In this document: positions 42,822 through 51,644 of the stretch, piece after piece | Position numbering within the stretch: position 1 is the first letter of the stretch | Layout of the letters: every line of letters begins with the position of its first letter | Assembly (NCBI RefSeq): GCF_005671395.1 | Contig: NZ_CP040428.1 | Location: 2,728,001-2,792,000 of the forward strand | Reading direction: 5' to 3' | Length of the DNA stretch: 64,000 nt | From: Jejubacter calystegiae | GTDB lineage: Bacteria; Pseudomonadota; Gammaproteobacteria; Enterobacterales; Enterobacteriaceae | The notes under the pieces: generated by a model | What the model was told of the DNA's origin: nothing | The model's input: the letters and a program-made list of their open reading frames with translations, nothing else | Databases searched by the model: none | Position numbers and translations under genes: made by a program

Positions 42822-44297
42822 ATGACCACGCAAAATTCTTCCTCCTATGTGTTTACAATCACCCTGGTGGCCACGTTGGGGGGGCTGCTTTTTGGTTATG
42901 ATACCGCGGTGATTTCAGGCACCGTCGAGTCACTCAATAAGGTGTTTGTTGAACCACAGGGGCTGAGTGAAGGGGCCGCGAACTCTCTGTTGGGATTCTG
43001 CGTGGCCAGTGCGCTGATTGGCTGTATTATTGGCGGAGCGATGGGCGGTTATTTAAGTAACCGCTTCGGTCGCCGTAATTCGTTGAAAATTGCAGCGCTG
43101 TTGTTTTTTATTTCCGCAGTAGGATCGGCCTGGCCGGAAATGGGCTTCTCCGAGATTAATCCAGAAGGCGGCATTCCTTATTATCTCTCTGGTTACGTCC
43201 CTCACTTTGTTATTTATCGTATTATCGGTGGTATTGGTGTCGGGCTGGCTTCTATGCTTTCCCCCATGTATATCGCTGAAGTGGCGCCCGCCAATATTCG
43301 CGGTAAGCTGGTCTCCTTTAACCAGTTCGCCATTATTCTGGGCCAGTTGCTGGTCTACTGCGTCAACTATATTATTGCCCGCTCCGGTGATGCCAGCTGG
43401 CTGCATTCCGACGGCTGGCGTTATATGTTCGCTTCCGAGGCGATTCCGGCGCTGCTGTTCTTCGGGTTGCTGTATACCGTACCGGAAAGCCCGCGCTGGT
43501 TGATGGCCCGCGGTCAGAGCGAGCAGGCGCAGGGCGTACTGACCCGGATTATGGGTCAGGCGCGTGCCGCAGTGGCGATGCAGGAGATAAGCCATTCTCT
43601 GGAGGTCGGCAAACGGACCGGCGGTCGCCTGCTGATGTTTGGCAGCGGCGTGATTATCATCGGCATCATGCTGTCGGTGTTCCAGCAGTTTGTGGGAATT
43701 AACGTCGTGCTCTACTACGCGCCGGAAGTCTTTAAAACCCTGGGGGCCAGTACCGACGTTGCGCTGTTGCAGACCATTATCGTTGGGGTCATCAACCTGA
43801 GCTTCACCGTGCTGGCGATTATGACCGTCGATAAGTTTGGCCGTAAGCCGCTGCAGATTATCGGCGCGCTGGGCATGGCTATAGGGATGTTCGCCCTTGG
43901 CACGGCGTTCTATGCCCACTGGTCCGGCGTGGTCGCGCTGCTGGCAATGCTGTTCTACGTGGCGGCTTTTGCCATGTCCTGGGGCCCGGTGTGCTGGGTG
44001 CTGCTGGCGGAGATATTCCCTAACGCGATTCGCGGTAAAGCGATGGCGATTGCGGTGGCGGCCCAGTGGCTGGCGAACTACTTCGTCTCCTGGACTTTCC
44101 CGATGATGGATAAGAACTCCTGGCTGGTGTCGCACTTTAACAACGGCTTCTCGTACTGGATTTATGGCGCTATGGGCATACTGGCGGCGCTGTTTATGTG
44201 GAAGTTTGTACCGGAAACCCGCGGCCGTTCTCTGGAAGAGCTGGAGGAGCTGTGGGGAAACACGCAGGCGGCGGAGGTGAAAACCGCGCGTACCTGA
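42822..44297 (+). CDS. xylE: D-xylose/H+ symporter XylE
   Basis: A 491-residue sugar porter, exactly the E. coli XylE length. ATG 42822 (MTTQNSSSYVF) aligns with the E. coli start; the longer frame from 42765 does not. Hallmarks include 'GGLLFGYDTAVISG', 'GGYLSNRFGRRNSLK', 'VPESPRWLMARG', 'QQFVGINVVLYYAPEVFK', the xylose-contact region, and 'VPETRGRSLEELE'. Twelve membrane spans. No other xyl gene is nearby; it sits where hpaR usually lies beside hpaG. Confidence 0.95.
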   Translation: MTTQNSSSYVFTITLVATLGGLLFGYDTAVISGTVESLNKVFVEPQGLSEGAANSLLGFCVASALIGCIIGGAMGGYLSNRFGRRNSLKIAALLFFISAVGSAWPEMGFSEINPEGGIPYYLSGYVPHFVIYRIIGGIGVGLASMLSPMYIAEVAPANIRGKLVSFNQFAIILGQLLVYCVNYIIARSGDASWLHSDGWRYMFASEAIPALLFFGLLYTVPESPRWLMARGQSEQAQGVLTRIMGQARAAVAMQEISHSLEVGKRTGGRLLMFGSGVIIIGIMLSVFQQFVGINVVLYYAPEVFKTLGASTDVALLQTIIVGVINLSFTVLAIMTVDKFGRKPLQIIGALGMAIGMFALGTAFYAHWSGVVALLAMLFYVAAFAMSWGPVCWVLLAEIFPNAIRGKAMAIAVAAQWLANYFVSWTFPMMDKNSWLVSHFNNGFSYWIYGAMGILAALFMWKFVPETRGRSLEELEELWGNTQAAEVKTART

Positions 44298-44320
44298 TAG
44301 CGCTCATCATTGCATAATGA

Positions 44321-44355
44321 AAGCCGGCCACGTAAGTGGTCGGCTTTTTGTTTTT
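44321..44355 (+). terminator. Terminator after xylE
   Basis: AAGCCGGCCAC and GTGGTCGGCTT form a strong stem (one mismatch) with a GTAA loop, followed by TTTGTTTTT. Confidence 0.88.
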
Positions 44356-44523
44356 ATATTAATGAACTGTCATTTCCGTTCATTTCCCGCCTTACGGCGT
44401 GCGAGGCTATATCTATTCTGGCTGAAAGATGCGTTTATCCCCGCTGTTTTCTAATCTGTTGTCTTGATCACATTTCTATAACAATCCCTTGATTCCTGAT
44501 CGCAAACCGATCTATTACTCATT

Positions 44524-44539
44524 CATTAATATGTTAATG
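44524..44539. promoter_or_regulatory. Operator-like palindrome before hpaG
   Basis: CATTAA-TATG-TTAATG is a perfect palindrome 25 bp upstream of the hpaG ATG, followed at once by another TTAAT repeat. In E. coli HpaR (MarR family) represses hpaG from palindromic sites near the start point. Here hpaR is not adjacent, so the regulator must be elsewhere or different. Confidence 0.5.
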
Positions 44540-44563
44540 ATTAATGTATCTCAGGGGAGAGCC

Positions 44564-45853
44564 ATGAAGAGAACCATCTTTGCCGTTGCGCTTAACCACC
44601 AGAGCCAGATTCAGGCCTGGAACGCCGCCTTTCACCAGTCTCCCTACCAGGCGCCGCCCAAAACACCGGTCTGGTTTATCAAGCCGCGTAACACCTGGCG
44701 TACCAGCCATCAGACCATTGCGCTGCCAGAGGGGGAAAAGACCTTCAGCGGCGCTACGGTGGGGCTGGTGATTGGGGAAAAAGCGCGCCGGGTTACTGAG
44801 GCTCAGGCCGCACAGCATATTGCCGGTTTTGTGCTAGCTAACGAATTGAGCCTGGCCGAAGAGAGCTTCTATCGTCCGGCCATCCAGGCGAAGTGCCGGG
44901 ATGGTTTCTGCCCGACAGGGGAGATGGCGCCGCTTAGCGACAGCCACGGGCTGGAGATTGTCACCGAAGTGAATGGCGAAGAGCGCCAGCGCTGGTCCAC
45001 AACGGAGCTACAGCGTGGCGCAGAACAACTGGTCGCGGCACTCAGCGACTTCGCCACCCTGATGCCTGGCGATATCATTCTGATGGGCACTCCCCAGCAG
45101 CGTATCGCCGTTGAAGCCGGTGACGAAGTGGTCGTGCGGGCCACCGGGCTGCCGGCGCTGGTCAACCGCTTCGTCGCAGAACAGACGCCGCAGCCGCAGC
45201 CTCAGGAACAGGGGCATCCCACCTTTTTCGCCCTTGGACTGAATTACGCCGACCATGCCAGCGAGCTTGACTTTAAAGCGCCGGAATCGCCGCTGGTGTT
45301 TATCAAGGCCGCGAATACCCTGACCGGAGATAACGCCGTTAGCGTGCGTCCGGACAATGTCGACTACATGCATTACGAAGCGGAACTGGTGGTGGTGATT
45401 GGCAAAACGGCGCGCAATGTTTCCCGCGAACAGGCGCTGGATTACGTTGCCGGTTACACCCTGTGTAACGACTATGCGGTACGTGACTATCTGGAAAACT
45501 ACTATCGCCCCAATCTGCGGGTAAAAAGCCGCGACACCCTGACCCCGCTACACCCGAACGTGGTGCCCCGCGACCAGGTGCCGGACGCCCAGAATCTGAC
45601 CCTGAAGACCTTTATCAACGGCGAACTGCGCCAGAGCGGCACCACCCGAGACATGGTGTTCGATGTGCCTTTCCTGGTCTCCTGGCTCAGCCAGTTTATG
45701 ACGCTACAGTCCGGCGACATGATTGCCACCGGCACGCCGAAAGGGCTGGCCGACGTTCGGCCCGGCGATGAAGTGGTGGTGGAGATCGAAGGCGTGGGGC
45801 GCCTGACCAACCGGATCGTCAGCGAGCAACAGTTTGAGGAGAGCCTGAAATGA
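44564..45853 (+). CDS. hpaG: HpaG bifunctional OPET decarboxylase/HHDD isomerase
   Basis: A 429-residue fusion of two fumarylacetoacetate-hydrolase-type domains (about 1-205 and 215-429), the E. coli length. The second domain has 'LGLNYADHASEL' and 'YEAELVVVIGKTARNV' metal motifs; the first is more diverged. It performs the decarboxylation and isomerisation steps of homoprotocatechuate meta-cleavage. ATG 44564 follows CAGGGGAGA. It leads hpaGEDFHI and overlaps hpaE by 4 bp. Confidence 0.95.
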   Translation: MKRTIFAVALNHQSQIQAWNAAFHQSPYQAPPKTPVWFIKPRNTWRTSHQTIALPEGEKTFSGATVGLVIGEKARRVTEAQAAQHIAGFVLANELSLAEESFYRPAIQAKCRDGFCPTGEMAPLSDSHGLEIVTEVNGEERQRWSTTELQRGAEQLVAALSDFATLMPGDIILMGTPQQRIAVEAGDEVVVRATGLPALVNRFVAEQTPQPQPQEQGHPTFFALGLNYADHASELDFKAPESPLVFIKAANTLTGDNAVSVRPDNVDYMHYEAELVVVIGKTARNVSREQALDYVAGYTLCNDYAVRDYLENYYRPNLRVKSRDTLTPLHPNVVPRDQVPDAQNLTLKTFINGELRQSGTTRDMVFDVPFLVSWLSQFMTLQSGDMIATGTPKGLADVRPGDEVVVEIEGVGRLTNRIVSEQQFEESLK

Positions 45854-47304
45854 AAAAGATTAACCACTGGATCGACGGAAAAAACGTGGCGGAAAACGAC
45901 TATTTCACCACGGTAAATCCGGCCAACGGTGAGGTGCTGGCGGAGGTCGCCTCCGGTGGCGAACAGGCCGTTAATCAGGCGGTAGAGGCGGCAAAGCGCG
46001 CTTTTCCTAAGTGGGCCAATACCCCGATGAAAGAGAGGGCGCGCCTGATGCGCCGCCTGGGGGAACTGATTGACCAGAACGTGCCGCAGATTGCCGAAAT
46101 GGAAACCGCCGACACCGGCCTGCCGATTCATCAGACCAAAAACGTGCTGATTCCCCGGGCTTCGCACAACTTCGAATTCTTTGCCGAGGTGTGTCAGCAG
46201 ATGAACGGCCGCAGCTACCCGGTGGATGACCGGATGCTCAACTACACCCTGCTGCAACCGGTGGGTGTGTGCGCGCTGGTGTCGCCGTGGAACGTTCCCT
46301 TTATGACCGCCACCTGGAAGACCGCTCCTTGCCTTGCGCTGGGCAATACCGCGGTACTGAAAATGTCCGAACTGTCGCCGCTGACCGCCGACCGGCTGGG
46401 GGAACTGGCGCTGGAAGCCGGGATCCCCGCCGGGGTGCTGAATGTGGTGCAGGGTTACGGCGCCAGCGCTGGCGATGCCCTGGTGCGTCACCAGGATGTG
46501 CGCGCCGTCTCTTTTACCGGCGGTACTGTAACCGGTCGCAACATTGTGAAGAACGCCGGGTTGAAGAAGTTCTCTATGGAGCTGGGCGGTAAGTCGCCGG
46601 TGCTGGTGTTTGAAGATGCCGATATCGAGCGGGCGCTGGACGCTTCGCTGTTTACCATTTTCTCGCTGAACGGCGAGCGCTGTACCGCCGGGTCGCGCAT
46701 CTTTATTCAGGAAAGCATCTATCCGGAATTCGTGAAACGTTTTGCCGAGCGCGCTAACCGACTGCGGGTGGGCAATCCTACCGATCCCGATACCCAGGTG
46801 GGGGCGCTGATTAGCCCGCAACACTGGGAAAAGGTTTCCGGCTATATCCGTCTGGGGATTGAAGAGGGAGCAAGGTTACTGGCGGGCGGTCCGGATAAAC
46901 CCCAGGGGCTGGAGCACGGTAACTTTCTGCGCCCGACGGTGCTGGCGGATGTCGATAACCGGATGCGGGTGGCGCAGGAGGAGATCTTCGGGCCGGTAGC
47001 CTGCCTGTTGCCCTTTAAGGACGAGGCGGAAGGGCTGCGGCTCGCCAACGACGTGGAGTACGGGCTGGCATCTTATATCTGGACCCAGGACGTCAGTAAG
47101 GTGATGCGCCTGTCGCGCGGCATTGAGGCAGGCATGGTGTTCGTCAATACCCAGAATGTGCGCGATCTGCGCCAGCCGTTTGGCGGCGTTAAGGCATCGG
47201 GCACCGGCCGGGAAGGGGGCGAATACAGCTTCGAGGTTTTTGCCGAGCAGAAAAACGTCTGTATCTCGTTTGGCGACCATCCGATTCCGAAGTGGGGCGT
47301 ATAA
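45850..47304 (+). CDS. hpaE: CHMS dehydrogenase HpaE
   Basis: A 484-residue NAD-dependent aldehyde dehydrogenase (E. coli 488). It oxidises 5-carboxymethyl-2-hydroxymuconate semialdehyde. The catalytic Glu is in 'MELGGKSPVLVF' and the Cys in 'NGERCTAGSR' (near residue 281). The N-terminal 'WIDGKNVAENDYFTTVNPANGE' fits the family. The gene overlaps hpaG and precedes hpaD by 25 bp. Confidence 0.95.
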   Translation: MKKINHWIDGKNVAENDYFTTVNPANGEVLAEVASGGEQAVNQAVEAAKRAFPKWANTPMKERARLMRRLGELIDQNVPQIAEMETADTGLPIHQTKNVLIPRASHNFEFFAEVCQQMNGRSYPVDDRMLNYTLLQPVGVCALVSPWNVPFMTATWKTAPCLALGNTAVLKMSELSPLTADRLGELALEAGIPAGVLNVVQGYGASAGDALVRHQDVRAVSFTGGTVTGRNIVKNAGLKKFSMELGGKSPVLVFEDADIERALDASLFTIFSLNGERCTAGSRIFIQESIYPEFVKRFAERANRLRVGNPTDPDTQVGALISPQHWEKVSGYIRLGIEEGARLLAGGPDKPQGLEHGNFLRPTVLADVDNRMRVAQEEIFGPVACLLPFKDEAEGLRLANDVEYGLASYIWTQDVSKVMRLSRGIEAGMVFVNTQNVRDLRQPFGGVKASGTGREGGEYSFEVFAEQKNVCISFGDHPIPKWGV

Positions 47305-47329
47305 GCCTCATCCTCAAAAGGAGTGAGTT

Positions 47330-48220
47330 ATGGGTAAGTTAGCGCTGGCAGCCAAGGTAACGCATGTTCCCTCTATGTATCTCTCTGAGCTGCCCGGCAA
47401 ACATTACGGCTGTCGCCAGCAGGCCATCGACGGGCATCATGAGATCAGTCGCCGCTGCCGCGAGCTGGGGGTCGATACCCTGATTATTTTCGACACCCAC
47501 TGGCTGGTGAACAGCGCCTATCACATCAACTGCGGCAGCCACTTTAAGGGGACTTACACCAGCCACGAGCTGCCGCACTTCATTCGCGATATGGAGTATG
47601 AATGCGATGGCAACCCGGCGCTGGGGCAGCTTATTGCTGACGAGGCGGTAGAGATGGGCGTTCGCGCCAGAGCGCACGCCATCGACTCCCTGACCCTGGA
47701 GTACGGCACTCTGGTGCCGGTGCGCTATATGAACAGCGATCGCCACTTTAAGGTGGTCTCTGTCTCTGCGTTCTGCACCGTTCATGACTTTGCCGACAGC
47801 CGTCGTCTTGGCCAGTCGGTTCGCCGCGCTATTGAAAGATATGACGGCACCGTGGCGGTGCTGGCCAGCGGCTCTCTCTCGCACCGCTTTATCGACGACC
47901 AGCGTGCCGAAGAGGGGATGAACGCCTGGACCCGCGAATTCGACGAGCAGATGGATAAGCGGGTGGTCAAGCTGTGGCGCGAAGGCAAATTCGCCGAATT
48001 CTGCCGCATGCTGCCGGAGTACGCCGACTACTGCTATGGCGAAGGCAATATGCACGACACCGTGATGCTGATGGGGCTGCTGGGCTGGGATCGCTACACC
48101 GGTCACGTGGAGTTCATCACTGAACTGTTCCCCAGCTCCGGCACCGGTCAGGTGAACGCCGTGTTCCCGCTGGAAGGATGCCCGCAGTCAGCGCCTGAAC
48201 CTGTTCGGGCGGAGGGATAA
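47330..48220 (+). CDS. hpaD: Homoprotocatechuate 2,3-dioxygenase HpaD
   Basis: A 296-residue extradiol ring-cleavage dioxygenase of the LigB type (E. coli about 283). It opens 3,4-dihydroxyphenylacetate next to the diol. Metal and catalytic residues fall in 'VTHVPSMYLSELPG', 'IDGHHEISRRC', 'IIFDTHWLV' and 'LASGSLSHRFID'. The last ~12 residues (SAPEPVRAEG) look like a variable tail. Confidence 0.95.
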   Translation: MGKLALAAKVTHVPSMYLSELPGKHYGCRQQAIDGHHEISRRCRELGVDTLIIFDTHWLVNSAYHINCGSHFKGTYTSHELPHFIRDMEYECDGNPALGQLIADEAVEMGVRARAHAIDSLTLEYGTLVPVRYMNSDRHFKVVSVSAFCTVHDFADSRRLGQSVRRAIERYDGTVAVLASGSLSHRFIDDQRAEEGMNAWTREFDEQMDKRVVKLWREGKFAEFCRMLPEYADYCYGEGNMHDTVMLMGLLGWDRYTGHVEFITELFPSSGTGQVNAVFPLEGCPQSAPEPVRAEG

Positions 48221-48223
48221 CCG

Positions 48224-48610
48224 ATGCCGCACTTTATTACCGAATGCAGCGAAAATATTCGCACAGAGGCGGATCTTCCGGGGTTGTTTCAGCAGGTTAA
48301 CCGTCTGCTGGCGGAAAGCGGCCTCTTTCCGTTGGGCGGCATTCGCAGCCGCGCCCACTGGGTGGATACCTGGCAGATGGCGGACGGCGCTCACGACTAC
48401 GCCTTTGTCCATATGACCCTGAAGATTGGTCACGGCCGTACTCAGCAGCAGCTTATGCCGGTGATGGAGCAACTGTTCGCCTGCATTTGTGAACATTTCG
48501 CTGACCTGATGGCGCGGCGCTATCTGGCGCTATCGCTGGCGGTGGAAGAGCTCCATCCGCAGCTCAATTTTAAACAGAACAACGTCCATGCGCTGTTTCG
48601 CAAGGAGTGA
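48224..48610 (+). CDS. hpaF: CHM isomerase HpaF
   Basis: A 128-residue tautomerase-superfamily enzyme (E. coli 126). The start MPHFITEC exposes Pro1, the catalytic base after Met removal. It isomerises 5-carboxymethyl-2-hydroxymuconate. It begins 3 bp after the hpaD stop codon and ends 3 bp before hpaH. Confidence 0.94.
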   Translation: MPHFITECSENIRTEADLPGLFQQVNRLLAESGLFPLGGIRSRAHWVDTWQMADGAHDYAFVHMTLKIGHGRTQQQLMPVMEQLFACICEHFADLMARRYLALSLAVEELHPQLNFKQNNVHALFRKE

Positions 48611-48613
48611 TGC

Positions 48614-49417
48614 ATGCTGAATGACCAAACCGTCGCGCAACTGGCGGATGAATTAAACCAGGCGGAAAAGGGGCGCGAGCAGATTCGCCAGCTATCGCTG
48701 CGCCATCCGGAGATGACCATTGAAGACGCCTATGCGGTTCAGCGCCGCTGGGTGCAGAACAAAATCGCCGAAGGACGGGTGCTTAAAGGCCATAAAATCG
48801 GTCTGACCTCGAAGGCGATGCAGGCCAGTTCGCAGATTGACGAGCCGGACTACGGCGCGCTGCTGGACGATATGTTCTTTGACGACGGTAGCGATATCCC
48901 TTTCGGGCGCTTTATCGTGCCGCGTGTGGAAGTGGAGCTGGCTTTTATTCTGGCGAAACCGCTGCGCGGCCCGAACTGCACGCTGTTCGATGTTTATAAC
49001 GCCACCGATTACATCATTCCGGCGCTGGAGATTATCGATGCCCGCTGCCATAACGTCGACCCGCAAAGTGGTCGTCCGCGTAAGGTGTTCGATACCATTT
49101 CCGACAACGCCGCCAATGCCGGGGTGGTGATCGGCGGCCGCCCCATTCGCCCCGATGCCCTGGATCTGCGCTGGATTTCGGCGTTGCTCTACCGCAACGG
49201 CGTGATCGAGGAGTCCGGCGTGGCGGCGGCGGTGCTTAATCACCCGGCCAATGGCGTGGCGTGGCTGGCCAATAAACTGGCGCCCCATGACGTGCAACTG
49301 GAGGCCGGGCAGGTGATCCTGGGGGGCTCCTTTACCCGTCCGGTTCCGGCCCGCAAGGGCGATACCTTCCAGGTGGATTACGGGAATATGGGGTCGATTA
49401 GCTGCCGCTTTGTCTGA
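48614..49417 (+). CDS. hpaH: 2-oxo-hept-3-ene-dioate hydratase HpaH
   Basis: A 267-residue hydratase of the MhpD/HpaH family, the E. coli length. Motifs include '[29 protein letters not shown]', '[15 protein letters not shown]', '[13 protein letters not shown]' and '[10 protein letters not shown]'. It adds water to 2-oxohept-3-enedioate, forming the HpaI substrate. Confidence 0.95.
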   Translation: MLNDQTVAQLADELNQAEKGREQIRQLSLRHPEMTIEDAYAVQRRWVQNKIAEGRVLKGHKIGLTSKAMQASSQIDEPDYGALLDDMFFDDGSDIPFGRFIVPRVEVELAFILAKPLRGPNCTLFDVYNATDYIIPALEIIDARCHNVDPQSGRPRKVFDTISDNAANAGVVIGGRPIRPDALDLRWISALLYRNGVIEESGVAAAVLNHPANGVAWLANKLAPHDVQLEAGQVILGGSFTRPVPARKGDTFQVDYGNMGSISCRFV

Positions 49418-49423
49418 GGAGGC

Positions 49424-50227
49424 ATGATGTTTACCAACACCTTTAAACAGGCGCTGCGTCAGCGCGAACCGCAGATTGGATTATGGCTGGGGCTGGCGAA
49501 TAGCTATAGCGCCGAACTGTTGGCCGGCGCCGGGTTCCATTGGCTGTTGATTGACGGCGAGCATACGCCTAACGACGTGCGCTCGGTTCTGGGACAGCTT
49601 CAGGCCATCGCGGCCTACAGCAGCCATCCGGTGGTGCGCCCGCCGTGGAACGATCCGGTGGTGATCAAACAGCTTCTGGATACCGGAGCCCAGACCCTGC
49701 TGATCCCGATGGTTCAGAATGCCGACGATGCCGCCCGGGCGGTCAGCGCCTGTCGTTATCCGCCCAATGGCGTTCGGGGCGTGGGCAGCGCTTTGGCTCG
49801 CGCGTCGCGCTGGAATAGGGTGGCGGACTACGTTCAGCGCGCCGACCAGCAGATCTGCCTGCTGGTACAGATAGAAACCCGTCAGGGGGTAGAAAACCTG
49901 GAGGCGATTCTGGCGGTGGAGGGCGTGGATGGCGTATTTATCGGCCCGGCGGATCTTAGCGCCGATATGGGCCATGCCGGAAACCCTGCACACCCTGAAG
50001 TGCAGGCGACGATTGAATCCTGTATCGCAAAAATTCTGGCGGCGGGAAAAGCGCCCGGCATTCTGATGGCTAATGAAGAACTGGCCCGGCGCTATCTGGA
50101 ACTGGGGGCGCTGTTTGTGGCCGTTGGCGTGGATACCACGCTACTGGCCCGCAGCGCCGAGGCGCTGGCCGCCCGTTTTACCGCGCTACCGACGCCGGTT
50201 ATCCACGCAGATAAATCGGTCTATTAG
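49424..50227 (+). CDS. hpaI: HHED aldolase HpaI
   Basis: A 267-residue class II pyruvate aldolase (E. coli 262). It splits 4-hydroxy-2-oxoheptanedioate into pyruvate and succinate semialdehyde. Key motifs are '[15 protein letters not shown]' (catalytic His), '[12 protein letters not shown]', '[18 protein letters not shown]' (metal Glu) and '[14 protein letters not shown]' (metal Asp). It ends 16 bp before hpaA; hpaX, which lies here in E. coli, is missing. Confidence 0.95.
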   Translation: MMFTNTFKQALRQREPQIGLWLGLANSYSAELLAGAGFHWLLIDGEHTPNDVRSVLGQLQAIAAYSSHPVVRPPWNDPVVIKQLLDTGAQTLLIPMVQNADDAARAVSACRYPPNGVRGVGSALARASRWNRVADYVQRADQQICLLVQIETRQGVENLEAILAVEGVDGVFIGPADLSADMGHAGNPAHPEVQATIESCIAKILAAGKAPGILMANEELARRYLELGALFVAVGVDTTLLARSAEALAARFTALPTPVIHADKSVY

Positions 50228-50243
50228 AGGGCGGGAGCAGAGG

Positions 50244-51137
50244 ATGGAAACCATGGAAAGCCACGGATTACATACCTTTGAAAATATCAATATCGGTCAG
50301 GAGTACGATGCCCGCTACGCCCGTGACGATGTGCACTACGAAACCTTTGCCAGGCTGGCGAACTTCTTCGGGCGTGACATGCGCCCCCACTGGCACGATC
50401 GCTATTTTCAGATGCACTTTCTGGCCACCGGCAAGATAACCCTGCAACTGGACGATCACTTCTATGCCGTGCGGGCGCCGCTGTTTGTCCTGACGCCGCC
50501 GTCGGTGCCGCACGCGTTTTTCACCGAACCGGACAGTGACGGTCACGTGCTGACGGTGCGCCAGGAGCTGGTCTGGTCGCTGGTGGAAAAGTTGTGGCCC
50601 GCCAGCAGCGAGGCGATCAACTCCCGGGGAATCTGCCTGTCGCTGGAATCATCGCCCCAGACGCTGGCGGCCCTGAATCGCTACTGGCCGCTGATTGTTG
50701 ATGAGTTCCGAAGAAAGGAGCAGGGCAGGGATCTGCTACTGAATAATATGGCTCAGGCAGTTTTTACGTTACTGTTGAGGGTGGCGCTGCCGAATGATGA
50801 GTCGCTGTGCAGCGTGCGCGGTGAAATGCGGCTGTTCCAGCGTTTTAACCGGCTGGTGGATGAGGCGTTTCGCCATCATCGGACGGTACCGGAGTATGCC
50901 CGACAGCTGGGCGTTAGCGAATCGCGGCTGACCGAACTGTGCCGCCGTTTTTCCAACCAGTCGCCTAAACGGATGATTCTGGAGCGTATGGCCCGGGAAG
51001 CCCGGAGAATGCTGCTTTATAGCTCGTGTAGCGTGAATCAGATAGCCCTGAGCCTGGGCTATAAAGACCCCGCCTATTTTGCCCGCTTCTTCCACCGGAT
51101 GGAGGGATGTTCTCCCACCCGTTACCGAAGCCGCTAA
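50244..51137 (+). CDS. hpaA: AraC-family activator HpaA
   Basis: A 297-residue AraC/XylS regulator (E. coli 296). The effector-binding cupin is at the N-terminus ('HWHDRYFQMHFLATGKITLQLDDHFYAVRAPLFVLTPPSVPHAF'). Two helix-turn-helices are at the C-terminus ('VPEYARQLGVSESRLTELCRRFSNQSPKRMI' and 'VNQIALSLGYKDPAYFARFFHRMEGCSPTRYR'). With 4-hydroxyphenylacetate it activates hpaBC. The start is ATG 50244; an earlier frame runs into hpaI. Confidence 0.94.
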   Translation: METMESHGLHTFENINIGQEYDARYARDDVHYETFARLANFFGRDMRPHWHDRYFQMHFLATGKITLQLDDHFYAVRAPLFVLTPPSVPHAFFTEPDSDGHVLTVRQELVWSLVEKLWPASSEAINSRGICLSLESSPQTLAALNRYWPLIVDEFRRKEQGRDLLLNNMAQAVFTLLLRVALPNDESLCSVRGEMRLFQRFNRLVDEAFRHHRTVPEYARQLGVSESRLTELCRRFSNQSPKRMILERMAREARRMLLYSSCSVNQIALSLGYKDPAYFARFFHRMEGCSPTRYRSR

Positions 51138-51144
51138 CTAAGGA

Positions 51145-51204
51145 AACCGCCCCTGACGGAGCGGTTACCGGGCTTACCTGCCTGCTGTGTTGACGACCAG
51201 CAGG
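51145..51204 (+). other. Two hairpins after hpaA
   Basis: AACCGC/GCGGTT (51145-51166) and CCTGCTG/CAGCAGG (51181-51204) follow the hpaA stop codon. Neither has a T-run. The rest of the 507-bp gap to hpaB holds a strong terminator at 51423-51459 and an AT-rich stretch before hpaB, but no convincing gene. Confidence 0.45.
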
Positions 51205-51422
51205 AATGTGTTGTGAGAAATACTCCAACCTCCATTCCCGGCTGACAGCAACGCACCAGAAACAACGAGCACAATACAAAAGTACCGTTTCATTGTGCGG
51301 TCCATGCTATAGACCGCTTCACGGCATTACCACCGGAGATATCACCGCGAATACAAGCACTGGATCGTGCCTGCGTTACGTTGTGTAACACAGCCCTGCT
51401 GGAAAGGCCGCTTACCTGACCA

Positions 51423-51459
51423 GCACAAAAAAACCGCCGTAACGGCGGTTTTTTTGTGC
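51423..51459. terminator. Strong bidirectional terminator upstream of hpaBC
   Basis: A nearly perfect 37-bp palindrome: GCACAAAAAAACCGCC pairs with GGCGGTTTTTTTGTGC. It works in both directions. It isolates hpaBC from hpaA, so hpaBC must have its own promoter between 51460 and 51644. It could end the hpaA transcript, or an unseen small RNA. Confidence 0.88.
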
Positions 51460-51644
51460 CTGAATGATGCCACGCCTGCAAAATTAGCACGTTTTTTGAC
51501 CGCGATCGCACTTTACCGTCTGCCGGGGAAAAGTACCGGTGAACGCCTGAAAAGTCTCTTCCGACTCTGGCCCCTCACGCCTAAATTTGATTAACCAAAA
51601 CAAAACATATTTTTAACAAACTTCCGTTATGACGTGAGGCAATT

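Noticed and set aside
43053-44135. A 360-codon minus-strand frame opposite xylE
   Set aside because: XylE on the plus strand is certain; the opposite frame is His/Arg/Gln-rich shadow sequence.
45502-46824. A 440-codon minus-strand frame opposite hpaG/hpaE
   Set aside because: It is long only because of high GC on the other strand; it spans two certain genes and lacks motifs.
51206-51388. A 60-codon frame between hpaA and hpaB
   Set aside because: No ribosome site, no family pattern, and it overlaps hairpin sequence.
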